Below, in pieces: positions 36,171 through 47,547 of a DNA stretch of 64,000 bases. Each line of letters begins with the position of its first letter. Position 1 is the stretch's first letter. A program made the position numbers and the translations under genes. Source of the stretch: Topomyia yanbarensis (Eukaryota > Arthropoda > Insecta > Diptera > Culicidae); the NCBI RefSeq assembly GCF_030247195.1, contig NW_026683365.1, forward strand, positions 1-64,000, given 5' to 3'. Under the pieces are notes generated by a model. The model saw only the letters and a program-made list of their open reading frames with translations, had not been told where the DNA came from and searched no databases.

Positions 36171-36498
36171 CTTACGGATTTATATTTTCAGTGAATTGGC
36201 TCTGCTACCATTATAGGCTCATTACTCTAGTTTGCACTCTAACAAGTCATTCACTTTTTTCCTGTCTCGGAAAACCCCAAAGCATGGAAGCAAAACAAAA
36301 CGTTGAATCGACCAACATGTGCCGGAAACATCGCCTCGCTCAAGAGCATGCGATGTTATTTGTAATGCTCTTGTATGCGAATCGCAGTTGAGCGGAGAGA
36401 ATTTTTCGAAAGCGGTTTCTCTCGTCTCTTCCTCTGAGAACAGCATAAAAAGAAAATACACTTTTCCGCGAGAGCGATCGCGAGCAGTGTACCTGTCG

Positions 36499-36535
36499 TA
36501 TAAAAGCTATTGGTAAGGACTCCAGTGTAGTCAGT
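36499..36535 (+). promoter_or_regulatory. Core promoter candidate for the gene at 37759
   Basis: TATAAAA at 36499-36505 precedes an arthropod Initiator TCAGT at 36531-36535, about 34 nt from the T of TATA to the presumed +1 A (36533), slightly longer than usual. A GGATA word at 36561-36565 fits the DPE consensus one base late. Upstream, GAGAG/CTCTC words cluster at 36393-36440. The resulting 5' leader would be about 1.2 kb before the ATG, possibly containing an intron. Confidence 0.5.
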
Positions 36536-37758
36536 TGATGTGTGGATCGTTGCGTAAAAAGGATATTCGTTTCGAACTCAATTCCAAATGTGTGGTCAAA
36601 ACTGGTAGCTTTGGTACTGTCTTCTATAGGCAAAGTGTGTTAACGAATAATCTATGTCAATAGTACTGCTATTGAGGAAGGCGATAGTGCATAAAATTCT
36701 CAAATTCTAAGCTATTTCAGTGCTATATAGGACGTTGATGGTGTCTTGTTTTAGTTTTTTTCCTGCTTGGTGAGCTTTGGCTATTGATTTTTCCGGAAAC
36801 GAAGCGCCCCTCATCCTGCTCGGTAGCACGGAGTGTGAATAAAATATTTATGAATGGAGTAACGTTATCCAACGGCTCGAACGACGAGGTCTGTGTTTCC
36901 GCTTTTCGTAAACTGCTGTGAGTGATCTCTGTCCGCATGAGCCATCGGCCGGCACTGGTGCACTGAAGGGGTTGTTGTAATCAACTCGTGGAATAGATTG
37001 TGTTCATGTGTATAGTTGTTTGCTGCTTTTTCTGCTAATCACTTATTTATATCGTGGCCGTATTCGCTTCGGACGGGTCAAACGAGGATGTGCGTTTAAT
37101 CGAGTGTCATTTTTTCGACGTAGTGTCGTTCTCTTTTCGTTTATGTGAGATTATTTGCCCATAATTTTTTTTTTCGGTTTGATGTGCACATGAAAAGCAG
37201 CAAAAGAGAATAGTGACGTGATTGCTATAAGCCTCACCCTCTACAGATTTGGCTTCCGAAGAAAAAATCAGAGAGTACGTTGTTTGCAAGTGGGTTATAA
37301 TCGTGTATCGCTAAATCGATCGCTTAGATATTTGCTGGAATCGAATCGGAGGCGGATCTTTATTGGAATTATCGTGGGAAGTTGATGTGAATTACGGCTA
37401 GTTGCGCAGGAAACAATCAAACAAAAATCAATCAGCGTGTTTGTTTAGCGCCCTGCGGCGTCAATTACGTTAAAAGCACAGCAGGAAATATTAACAAATT
37501 GTGATTATAATTGAAAATTTATTGTTCGCCGAAGGAGCTGCTGCGTGATAGGCCAAAAACTTCGACCTCCATTGTGTGTGCAAACCAGTGTAGTGGGGGA
37601 CATTCGTTAACCAAGCAAGTCTTGTTTGGGAAGTGGATGTAATTTATTTTGGTTTTCCGTTTCCTTCGAAACAAAAAAGCAGCAAAGGAAAATTTGTTTT
37701 TCTACCCTGCAGTCACCATCGAAGGATAAGGTTTAGCGCCAGAAAATAAATATATGTA
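36536..37758 (+). other. Probable 5' leader of the secreted-protein gene
   Basis: No long ORF on the plus strand, several upstream ATGs, and moderately AT-rich. Assigned only by position between the promoter candidate and the first coding exon. Confidence 0.4.
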
Positions 37759-38153
37759 ATGGATCGCTCCCCTGTCAAGCGAATATCCAATACAATAAAT
37801 AAAATGGTGAGCTTACTGACCATTGCCTTCGGATTAATGCTGCTGACGATTCCGAGCATTCTCGGAGTGCCAACCGCGGCATCTAATAACATTAACCGAG
37901 CTACTAACGTAAATCTGGCGCGGTTTGAGGATAAATCAACCGCTGCTGGTTCGGATTCGCTCGACGGAGAAAGTGTGGCACCGGTTCTGTCACTAGAGGA
38001 TCAGGTGCGCCTACTAACAAAGCAGCTCAATACGTTGACGAATCAACGGCTCGAGGATTACAAAATGCTGGAGAATAATCTGAAAAAATACGTGCGTAAA
38101 AATTCGATTCAGCTTACAAACGAAGAGATTCGCGATGAGCTGGATCATTTGAG
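37759..38153 (+). CDS. First coding exon of a secreted coiled-coil protein
   Basis: A 395-nt open exon ends at a consensus donor, TTGAG|GTAAGTG (38153/38154), in phase 2. The first ATG (37759) has a good context; an in-frame ATG at 37804 (Met16) has an even better one (AAAATGG) and would start a classic signal peptide, MVSLLTIAFGLMLLTIPSIL, with cleavage likely soon after in GVPTAA. A polar linker (about residues 42-75) is followed by a coiled-coil-forming helix with heptad-like Leu spacing, EDQVRLLTKQLNTLTNQRLE then DYKMLENNLKKYV, and ends NEEIRDELDHL. This plan (signal peptide, linker, N-terminal coiled coil) is common in oligomeric extracellular proteins, for instance fibrinogen-like or olfactomedin-like proteins. 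The C-terminal domain is not in view, so the family is not assigned. Downstream exons were not found. Confidence 0.8.
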
Positions 38154-38492
38154 GTAAGTGTGCGTTGCTCTATGCTTTAGTGTTAGTCATAGTTTTTAGG
38201 ACAAAAGTAGAGCAAGATTGTGCAGTTCCATCTTATTTATATGCTTATTCTAGTACTTTTACTCTTAAATCCTCTATCATGTTTTACAGCGAATTGTTGG
38301 CTATGATTGGCCTGAAATTCAGATTAATGCCTGATTCCGGTTTTTGTTGAATTCAACAAGAAAGTCATAAATATAATAGGTTAATTATTCAGTTCATATA
38401 TGTATTTAAGAAAATGTTACCTTTGTTTAAAGTTGACCAAAGATTCCGCTGGGGTTACAGGTTTTTCGACAGCGTGCACTAGAAAAAATAAG
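38154..38492 (+). other. Start of intron 1
   Basis: Begins with the GTAAGTG donor. AT-rich with no feature until the MITE at 38493. The acceptor is not identified, so the intron end is unknown. Confidence 0.6.
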
Positions 38493-39248
38493 TTGTAGAG
38501 TAGAAAGGGGTCAAATAGGTATGGGGGTACAATAGGTACAGGGCATTATCTTTGCTATGTTATTGCAGAGGTTGCTCATCTTGTACGAACTATATACACG
38601 GTAGAGAAGATCCTTGACGATTGTCATTTTGGCTGTTACCGTGGATCAGCTGTATTAGCTTCGGTGTCGTTAATGTGTTCGTATGATGTTTTGCGAAAAC
38701 GCATTATCTTTTGTCCTCAGTGCAGTAGATTTAATCAATGTAAAAAAACGTCAAGTTGGTTTTTCCTTTCGTCTAAATTGACGCTGCATTGTGTTGAACA
38801 ACTTCAATTCCACACTCTGGCGACGACGAAGACACCGAAGAAGTCATTCGCAAGTAAAAAGCAAGACGTAGCCGCCGAAACAACATGTTTTTTTCAACTT
38901 TTTCTTTCGCTGTTACATTGACGTCCATTTAATTTTTAAAAAATCTGCAGTATTAATACTTAAAATAAAATTGCACCGCTAATTTCTTATGCGTGTACAT
39001 TGTTTAATTTAACCTCGAATATAGTGACCCATCGTACCCCCAGATTTTAAAAACATCGAAAAAAGTACTTTCGCCTTATTGGATCTAGCTTGCAAAATAT
39101 TTAGCCAGGCATAAAATCATTATTGCCAAAACGTTGTCAGATGTATAACCTTTCCAATCAGTTCTTGTTTGTCCAAATCAGCGCAAAAATACCATCGCAC
39201 GAGCTCGCCAAAGAAAACCGACCTACTTGACCCCACTCTACTCTACTG
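38493..39248. mobile_element. Non-autonomous inverted-repeat element in the intron, about 756 bp
   Basis: The left GTAGAGTAGAAAGGGGTCAA and right TTGACCCCACTCTACTCTAC pair as terminal inverted repeats. The right end reads ...CTACTG followed by TA, which suggests CAGTAGAG ends with a TA target, as in Tc1/mariner/pogo-type MITEs. The left end is mutated. Inner T/GTACCCCC blocks also pair. No transposase. Confidence 0.65.
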
Positions 39249-39791
39249 TATGTACTGTAACAATGTTATTCATAAGCTGTCTGATTTTCATGAAGATATA
39301 GTACACACTGTCGAATAAAGCGCTTTTTCGAATCGATTTTTATACCATTCGTTCCAGTTGCTTTTTATTTGTTTTGATAGATTTCAATGCGTTCGAAAGT
39401 AAGGATTTGTCAGCGATTTTTGAACCAAAGCCAATGCTAGTGTTGTTTTTGTTATTTTTAAAGACGCATCGGTTAAAAATTGAGTGAATTGCTTATTTTC
39501 ACTACAGTACACAGTGGTTTTTTTTACCAAATTCGCGTGATCTATTAATTTTATTAATTTTTGTCCTACTGGAGTTGTCCTAGCTCTAGCTAGGTTCTCG
39601 GAAGAGCTCCCCGTCAGAATCACATACTACAATTTGCAGACGAGACAGGCGAATGGCGCCCGCTGAAACACTGCATTAGGTCAATTGTAGCGGGCCGTGA
39701 TTCTGAATGTGATATTCATTGTACGATTCAGGTATGTGCGGGGGTAGGGACTTGCGATAGCGAGTATCATCGCGAAGCGCTCGAGCATTTG

Positions 39792-40028
39792 GTCGGTGTT
39801 AAGTCAGACCGGACCAAGTAGCAAAATATTGATTCGAGAAAAATGGGTTTAAAGTTTGAATCACTGCATCCTCTACGTTATAATTGGAAATTATTTTTTG
39901 CAATAAGTCTTGTTTATGGATACATATTTGGCAAAAGTGGAATGTAGCAGAAGAAATTCTTTATCCAGTGTTATCATTATCTCATTTTTTATGTTTTGCG
40001 ACTTAGTCCGGTCTGACTTAACACCGAC
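39792..40028. mobile_element. MITE, 237 bp, with CATTTG flanking repeats
   Basis: Ends GTCGGTGTTAAGTCAGACCG and CGGTCTGACTTAACACCGAC are perfect inverted repeats and the pairing continues a few bases with GACCAAGT/ACTTAGTC. CATTTG flanks both sides (39786-39791, 40029-40034). The duplication length could be 4-6 bp depending on where the ends are set, so the superfamily is open. Confidence 0.82.
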
Positions 40029-40036
40029 CATTTGTA

Positions 40037-41265
40037 CGTTAACGTGTTCGATCGCATGTGCGTTTGTATGTCGCGTGTGCTAACGTGTATGTAACTTCGC
40101 GTGTATAAATTCTATTTTATAACCGTGTGCCTATCGCATATTCGCGTGTGTTCTACAATGATCGCGCGCGGATCATGAATCTGATACTTATTTTTCGTGT
40201 ACGGTTTCGATTCTAGAAGAAAATGGGTTCTTCCATATCACTAGAGTTCCCAGTCATGTCTCAGTAGAACGTGTGGTCTAGTGGATATGAGCTTTATTTT
40301 TTGATTGGTCAAACTGGATGTATGGACCTAAGATTCCGGACGTGACCGATTCATGATCTCGCGCGTTTGCAGGTTCGCGTTTGTAACTTCGTATGTACTA
40401 AAACGTTCACATAATTACCAGAGTGTTATCAAGTATGCGCGATCGCGGACATAGGTGTGCGTAGATGATCGCGAAGGGCTTAAGCGTTCGTATATCGACG
40501 TGTTTGGCGCGTGTGCTCGCGTGTATGTGTCTTCGCTTATATAAACTCGATTTTGAAACCCTGCGGCCATTCACATATTCGCGGACCGCTATTCATTTAA
40601 TTTTCGGTGTACGGATCACATTCTGACAGGGCGTGAGTTACCCCATATCACCAGAGTTCCCGGTCATTGAACGTTTTGTCTAATGGATATGGGAGTTATT
40701 TTTTCTTAATTTTTCATTTTTTTTTATTAATTAACATAGACCTAGACTGTTTGTACCGAGGATAGAGACTTCCGGACGATCCCGACTCATGATGGTTTGT
40801 AGGTTGCCGCTTGAGATCGCGTTGGTAAGTTTATAAGTGCTGAGACGTTCACCTTATCACCGAGGTGTAATCATGTTTGCGAATTCGTGGGCGTAGGTTG
40901 CTAGGAAAATCGCGAGGGGCTCTAACGTTTGTACTCTGATGTTATTTTATAACATGATTGCGTGTGTTCCTGAATGGTCGTGCGAACCGTGAGTCGAATA
41001 TCAAATTTTCGGTGGGCGGTTTAAACTCTGGCAGAGATTGGGAGCCCTTTTATCGATAGGGTCCCCGGTCATGTCGCCATGAGACGTGTTGTCTAATATT
41101 TTATTAATTGGTCCAGCTGAAAGCATGGACCCAGGCTTCTAGGATCAAGTACATACTTCCGGACGTGACCGATTCGCGAGGGCATTTTTGCAGGTTCACG
41201 CTTGAGACCGCGTTTGAGAATGTGTGAGTGAGACATTCACTATCACCATCTTTGCTGACCCAACT
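40037..41265. repeat. Three tandem copies of a roughly 400-430 bp unit
   Basis: Anchor words recur in order in each unit. AGAGTTCC(C/A)-type words before GTCAT lie at 40243, 40653 and (as AGGGTCC) 41058. TCCGGACG lies at 40335, 40771 and 41158. Each is followed by a CGATTC-ATG-type then TTTG(C/T)AGGTT block. Units also share CGCGTGTG-rich and ATATTCGCG blocks. Divergence is substantial and the third unit is shorter. No ORF runs through the array. Confidence 0.85.
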
Positions 41266-41529
41266 GAAGGCGGGTGTAGAATGGCAGTATAGGATTCGAA
41301 AAGAAGAAATAAAGGACAAGATATGAGTGACGTAATAGATTAGACAGGTACAAGATACAGCTGAAGTTATGATCATCAAAGACATACATTAGTACTTCAA
41401 ACACTACTAATACTTGAATAGCCAACCACCACACATAGCACATCCTTTCTCAATTATCTATTTGTTACTGGTTGATTGTTGGTTATGAGTGGGTAAAAAG
41501 AGGAAAGTTATAGAACAGAAAAAAGTCTC

Positions 41530-41720
41530 ATGTCAGTCCTCCCGGCCTCCTCGATACCCCACTATCGAGGCGTATTGTAATCCACATCTTGAAGCGGGCT
41601 TATATAAATCAAATCCTTATATTTAGATAACTCTCAGGTCCTTATATTTAGATAACTCTATTGAATCTATTGTGGCTTGATGATGTTTACAATACTGTCA
41701 ATCCCATCAACCTGCGAGAG
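41530..41720 (-). repeat. Dispersed repeat, shared with 60880-61010 in opposite orientation
   Basis: CCTCCTCGATACCCCACTAT followed by CGAGGCGTA, and ACTGTCAATCCCATCAACCT, are complementary to the corresponding blocks at 60905-61000. The order is also conserved. The inner CTCGATA...TATCGAG word is itself a small palindrome. Family unknown. Confidence 0.65.
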
Positions 41721-42578
41721 GGAAATTCGTGTGATCTATTAATTAAACCTAAATCGTTGAATTTGGGTTAATGACGTCTTCGGAGAAATATGTGGACATA
41801 AAGAACCATTTCTTGCAACAACAGGTGGTGGTCAGCTATTTTCGTCCACATCCCTTATTACTTATTTTTATAAAGTGATTCGTCAGCAGTGCTATCTTTG
41901 AAAATGTACCACCTCGGTTATACAATTATTTTTTTCCGATCTTATTTAATTGCAGATAATTAAGCAGTTTTCATTTCGTTATATTCTGAATTGCGTATAT
42001 TTTATCGCATGTAATATTAAAAATGTTCTTTGATTTTATGGCATTGTAAGGGAACATGTATCCGCCGGTTGATGTCAATAGAGTTGACATAACTTTAGAC
42101 TGAGCAAACTAATTTCTTTGTTTGTTTAGTGTTTATTTGACCAACTAAAATACTAATCCACTGGGTATTAAATGCGCGCGGGGAATACGCATGATCTTGT
42201 CTGAGTGAATGATGACTTTGAATTTATGTATGAGGGTTGAGAATTAACAATTCGCAAGAATCTTTCAAGGGCAGTTATCACTTTTCGGCAGTCATATCAG
42301 CACGAAGAACAAATGTTTTATTGTCAATTTGATTGGTTTAGTTTTAGTCTAATAAATCATCAATAAATTATATTATTGTATTGCTGTACTTGCATATGCT
42401 TTGCGGTAGTACATGCACTATATTACTGTCACGTTAACCATATTTCTTCATGAGCATAAAAATATTGTAGCTTGAATATTGACGCAAAAGGTGACAAGTT
42501 AGTTTCATTTTATTCTTATAATTTTAATCTTGTTCTAGTTATTAGCTTTAAAAGTCGCGTATGTCATCGGTTATTTAT
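41721..42578. other. AT-rich, no gene seen
   Basis: No supported feature before the target duplication of the large hAT-type insertion. Confidence 0.5.
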
Positions 42579-43824
42579 CTGACATACAGTGGCGGCGCGA
42601 GGTGTTTTGCCGCTCGGGGCCAAAAATTGAATTTGCCACCCTTTTATAATGAATTTTCAAAAGAGTTCGCTTTTTCCCACCTATATGAAACAAATATGAT
42701 AAAAGTATTACAAAATGTCTTAATGAAAATGAACTTTATCACATTTTATTGTCAATATTTTTTCATGGCGGTAGTGCTGCGCATACATTTGCTCGCAAAA
42801 GGTGGCACTATGACTCCGCTCACATGTTAGCGCCACGCTACTGGTAGATCCTTTATGAAATATAAGATATTAGTTATAATTACCCTAAATATAAAACCAA
42901 GGTATGAAATTTAAGTGCAAGATTAATTAATTTTAATATTATATAAAGACAAAAAAATCGCGAAGTTACTAAAAAGTTCCTATTGAATACACCACAATTA
43001 TTTTAAAAAAATTAACGTGTTTTCAAAACTTACATATTTAAAAACACTGATCAAAGAATGGGACAAAACATTTTAAAATATAATTCTTGTGAATTACTTG
43101 CGATCAACCATGTCTTTTTTTAAATTCTCAAGCTAAACGATCAGAGAATCTTTATATACCTTTAACCACATTAAACGTATTTCTATCAATAACTATAAGT
43201 TTTGGCTGAGGCAAGACCAGTTTATAAAATTAATTGTTGAGATTATTAAATTTCATTTGAGCACTAGCATATATACGTATTATTCATAGAATTGCAATTT
43301 GTCTGGCCAGATCCCGCTGGATCAGTGCTGCCAAGGACAGTTTCTGTTAAGGGCGTAACATAAATTTTTGATATATTTAGAATGACTCGAATTATTATTG
43401 AAAACTGATAAACCCTATCAATTTAGGTTGTCTTCGACTACCTTTTCCATACAATTTGATTATTGTAAATATTTTAGGAGAATTGTATTGAGCATTGGAT
43501 GGTAAATTTTAAGTAGCTTGCAGCACTGCGAAAGAAGAAATTAAAATAGATTTTTCATGTTCCTTGATCCCTACAGTTTTGATGAAAAATTGTTTTGGAG
43601 CCGTATATGCGCCAGGGAAAAGTCGGATAAGAATGGATTAATGTATATTATTTAAATATTAACTTTTCATACTAAATTATCACAATGTTCACTTTCTTCT
43701 TCCCTTTGGAGTATTACAAATAACACGGCACTATAGGGATTTTGTACTTTTCAAGTAACCTAGTATAGGTTGTAGATCTTATCAAATGCAATTCAAAATA
43801 ATGTTCTAAAAATGCTGTATTCCC

Positions 43825-44165
43825 TCAAAATCTTGATATATTGCAAATAATTTCGTATTTTCCGGACCTTTGCCGCTAAAAAAAATCTACACTGAAGAGA
43901 AGACTTTTCCAATGGTATGCTAAGTTATGTACTTTTGTATAAAATACTCTCCGGGTTTGGGACAACAATTTGCAAACAATCAATATTTTGCGATTTTTTC
44001 ATGAAAATTAGGAAAATTACTCAACATTCTTATTTTATTAAAAAATTAGAGAGATTTAGTTCTGCATTTAACGATCTGTTTATCTCCAAATTCGGTTAAG
44101 AATGGTGAAGTTAATTTTTGTTTCTCCAAATTAGATACTTGCTCGCATGAACTCTTCAGGGATTA
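43825..44165 (+). repeat. Dispersed repeat, copy 2 (see 34925-35290)
   Basis: Same ordered words as copy 1, inside the large hAT-type element. Confidence 0.6.
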
Positions 44166-44309
44166 GTTAGGCATTGTACGCACTATGGCATTCTATAATC
44201 ATAACTTCCGTTGTTTTTCCTAATTTTAACTTCAAAGTTTACACATATACTTTTAAATGCATACGTAATCGAGCAAAAAAAAATCGATCTTTTGAAAATT
44301 TTATGTGAA

Positions 44310-44351
44310 ACCGTACCCTTAAAAGTTCATGTGAACATTTAAGGGTACGGT
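44310..44351. repeat. Hairpin: two facing ends with internal TTAA words
   Basis: ACCGTACCCTTAAA and TTTAAGGGTACGGT form a perfect 14-bp stem around AGTTCATGTGAACA, itself partly palindromic. This could be two piggyBac-like ends abutting at TTAA sites, or a simple palindrome. Confidence 0.6.
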
Positions 44352-44889
44352 GTGATTTGGAGAAAAAACTGAATAACATAATGATTGTTATGAAAAGTAC
44401 CGCATAATACGTTTAACAAAAGAACATAACAAATGACGGCGTAACTAATTTTTGAGACCCGAGAAATAGTTTTTTGCTATATAAACCAATATTTTAAGGG
44501 TATATTAATTTGATCAAGCGTAGGTTTGTATTGTATTTGACCAGACCTGCAACCTTTTCTGGATCACTTGAAAAGGTATATTCTTTTTTTTATTTTGCGG
44601 CACCGTGTAATTATTCATTATGGTGCAAGAGTCGACAAATTTTTTAATAGTATTTGTAGTATTTTTATACTAATAACAAGGTCGCCGAATGGTGAATACT
44701 TCCCAGTATTCGCCAGCTTCTAGCTCGTGCCTCAGCTTTGTAAGTAATTGCTTGCCACAAATTGAGTCCTACATGCTCCCAAACGTCCCTAGGTGAAAGG
44801 GCATCATCATTATCTTAGTGACCTAGTGACCGAACAATCCGGATAATCCGAATCATAATTGATATTTTAGATTTCCAGGTTTTTCGATC

Positions 44890-45875
44890 TTGAACCGCCA
44901 GTTCCATGGACGCCCACCGCACGCGCATCTTCCGCAATTGTGCACAGCCAGCGAGAGCGGGGTTTGCCCCGAAGTCGACAACCTTTTCTATGTCATAACA
45001 TTCACTGGTTTCTCTTTCGTCATTCCGCGCTACAAGCCCAGTTTACTGTAGTCTGCCAAGTATACAACCACGCTAATAGCCTTCCAATGTCAGCATGGTT
45101 GTATACTTGATACCGTTAGGGATTTTTCTCCCAAACAAACCGAGCACTCGATATCCTGCTTCCTACAACATCCATGCCTCAAGGCCGTACAGAGCAACAA
45201 GGCGTATCAGCGATTTGAATAGAGCAAATTTTGCGCGCATCCTTAGGCTGTGGGACTTCAACTGACTACGTAAACCATATTCGCAGCAGCAACATAAATT
45301 TTTCTTTCGCGGCTAACATCGTTATCATATGTCACTAGGGTTCTAAGATATATAAATTTGTTGTAGCGTACCCCATCGATTTCCACATCGAACCCAACAC
45401 GACTACATGTTCTCTACCAGCTACCATGTACTTTGTCTTGCCAGAGTTTATAATCAGTCCGATTCTTGCAGCTTCCCTTTTAAAAGCCAACAATGCCTCT
45501 TCCACTGCTCTACGATCAACGCCAATGATATCCATATTGATCGCAAAGCCAAAAAGCATGTGAGATCTCGTGATGATGGTTCCGTTCCTTTGCATATCAG
45601 ATCTTCGTATCGTTTGATTTTATCCCATCCAGCGTTATACGAATCAGTTTAATCAGTTTTGTCGGGAAACCATGCTCAACCATTATCTACCACAGTTCAT
45701 TTCGTTTTATTGAATCGTATGCCGCCGTGCAATCCACAGATAGTGAGTCCGCAAGTTGTATTCCCGGAATATATCCAGAATTTGTCGCATTTGGTCCGTC
45801 GTTGATCGTCCTCGAAACCCGCTTTGATATTCGCCGGCAAAGCATTCAGCCAACAGGCGCAGTTACCTGAACATA
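44890..45875 (-). pseudogene. RTE-type LINE fragment (RT domain)
   Basis: Minus strand, several frames. The upstream RT part has GFEDDQRRTKCDKFWIYSGN (in families GFR..RST.DQ). The catalytic region reads LFGFAINMDIIGVDRRAVEE where active elements have (F/Y)ADDIDIIG, so both catalytic aspartates are lost. It continues with EAARIGLIINSGKTKYMVAG and, after shifts, a segment typical of the RTE thumb (about 45180-45330). Clade assigned from the ADDIDIIG-like and NSGKTKYM motifs. Split near 45876 by a MITE. Confidence 0.82.
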
Positions 45876-45890
45876 ACACGAGTAATGTAC

Positions 45891-46046
45891 TGGATTCTAA
45901 GGTGTGGCAATGCTATATTGCTCTCTCGCTCAATTTCTGTAAATTTATCACGTAATAAATTTCGACCCCATATATTTTACATATATCCACGTGCTTTACA
46001 GACACCGAGCGAGAGAGCAATAGCATTGCCGCACCTTAGAATCCAG
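45891..46046. mobile_element. MITE, 156 bp, about 45-bp terminal inverted repeats, TA flanks
   Basis: The left arm starts CTGGATTCTAAGGTGTGGCA and the right arm ends with its complement, with a single mismatch in that stretch. Arms extend to GCTCTCTCGCTC/GAGCGAGAGAGC. TA lies at 45889-45890 and 46047-46048. A Tc1/mariner-type palindromic MITE inserted next to the RTE fragment. Confidence 0.85.
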
Positions 46047-46974
46047 TACATTGGAACACGAGGACTACCTTGAAGGCGGCACACAGTGGGGCAGAATGCA
46101 ATTTTCGACGCTCAAACCCTCTAGCGCCCTGGGTGTGTATCCTGGAGGATTAGTGTCTTCAGTAAAGTATCTTGGATGGAAATGACCATTAACAACTTTG
46201 GATTTGATCTAGATAAGTAGAAACTGATATAGATCAATTCTATCTTTTGACAGAGGCGTTCTATTGAAAAACTTTCTTCGGCAAACTTGTTTCTTTTCAT
46301 ATTTTAGCATACGTACCAAAGACACTTTTGCTTTATAACCTATGTAGATGGCGCTACATGACATTAAAAAAATACTCGAGAAAATGAATTTTAACATTTT
46401 TTTATCAAAAAATCTCTGGATTAAAATATTTTATTCCTAAATCTTCGAAAATATACAATAATAAAAAAAAGTTTCTAAGAATGATAGATGTTATCATGAC
46501 ATTTAAAGGGTGTTTTCATCATGAATATAAAAAAATATGTTCCACAATTTCTAATAACCCACGAAGCGGCAGATGGCGGCAGCTAGAGTTTTGTTTGTGA
46601 CGAGGAGAAATCTTTAACTTTATAACCACGAAAGGAAATAAATGGGACAATGTGGGGCTTTTTTCTACAGATACATAAAATAAGGAAAAAATAAATAATT
46701 CATGTGAAATAATTCTAGTTCGCTTGAAATTTTTTGGGTAATCTAAAAATATACAAATATTTCATTGTTTTTTAATTAAAATATGATATTTCGGACTGAG
46801 AATAAATTTATAAAGTAATTTAAAAAAAAAATTATTCAAACGCTGCGTGCGACTTGTCTTCCCAACGGCCTTATCGTTTTTAAGCTCTCGGATAATCTTC
46901 CGTTTAGAAATCATTGAACAAAAAATGTTGGTTTGTTTACCCCTTGCAAATCGCCGGTTTCAAATAAAACCATT

Positions 46975-47080
46975 CGGTCGAAAAACGTACGCTACCGCAC
47001 GAAACTAACCTTCTATAGAACACTTATTAGACCGGTTGTCTTATCGACTATGTTGAAACAACGTACCCGTTACACGTAAC
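46975..47080 (+). pseudogene. RT C-terminal scrap of an RTE-type LINE
   Basis: The plus frame reads RSKNVRYRTKLTFYRTLIRP then VVL, matching the conserved R.K..LY.TLIRPV(V/L)LYG segment after the RTE palm, then a stop. Only about 35 codons survive. Confidence 0.65.
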
Positions 47081-47547
47081 AGGAAAGGGAACACCTTTCC
47101 AATGGAATTAAAATATTGAAAACACAAGGTATACTTTTTGAGTTAGAGGCAAGCTGTTTACGGAAAAAGTTGAATAACTTTGTAACAGTTGAGATTTGAT
47201 GGTTTGTGTACAATGATTTTTGACGCCAAATATCTATCACCCCTCGAGATATTCTTAACGATGAACCAAAGTATATGATAGAGCTTCCTGGTTTAATTCC
47301 AGCAATTTAGTCTGTGTATAGTTTTGTTCTATCGCATCCGTCAGTCCCGATCCCCTACCATTTGAATCGTCAACAGACACGAAAATAATGTACATTCAAG
47401 CGTTTCACCCGCACTTGATTTTTATTGAGATTAATAAAATTATTAAAATATTAAAATTTGTTGAGCAGGAAATGCCGCCCCCTGGTTTTGTCGCTCGGGG
47501 TGCTTGCCCCCTTCGCCCCCCCCCTTAGCGCCGCCACTGCTGACATA

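Larger units (their letters stand above)
42587..47539. mobile_element. Large non-autonomous hAT-type element, 4953 bp, perfect 8-bp target duplication
   Basis: Terminal inverted repeats CAGTGGCGGCGC (42587-42598) and GCGCCGCCACTG (47528-47539) are exact over 12 bp. CTGACATA occurs immediately outside at 42579-42586 and 47540-47547. Both ends carry GCTCGGGG-type subterminal words. An 8-bp duplication and CAG-type ends fit hAT. No hAT transposase is visible inside; the interior is mostly AT-rich DNA with RTE-type fragments and a nested MITE. A decayed copy of the end motif (TTAGCGCCACGCTACTG, ending near 42842) suggests that a short element of the same family may also have ended there. Confidence 0.85.

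Noticed and set aside
42587..42842. Short hAT-type MITE ending at 42842 as the only insertion
   Set aside because: The inner end is mutated and lacks the CTGACATA duplication, which matches perfectly at 47540-47547 instead.
45885..46073. 62-codon plus ORF
   Set aside because: It spans the palindromic MITE at 45891-46046.
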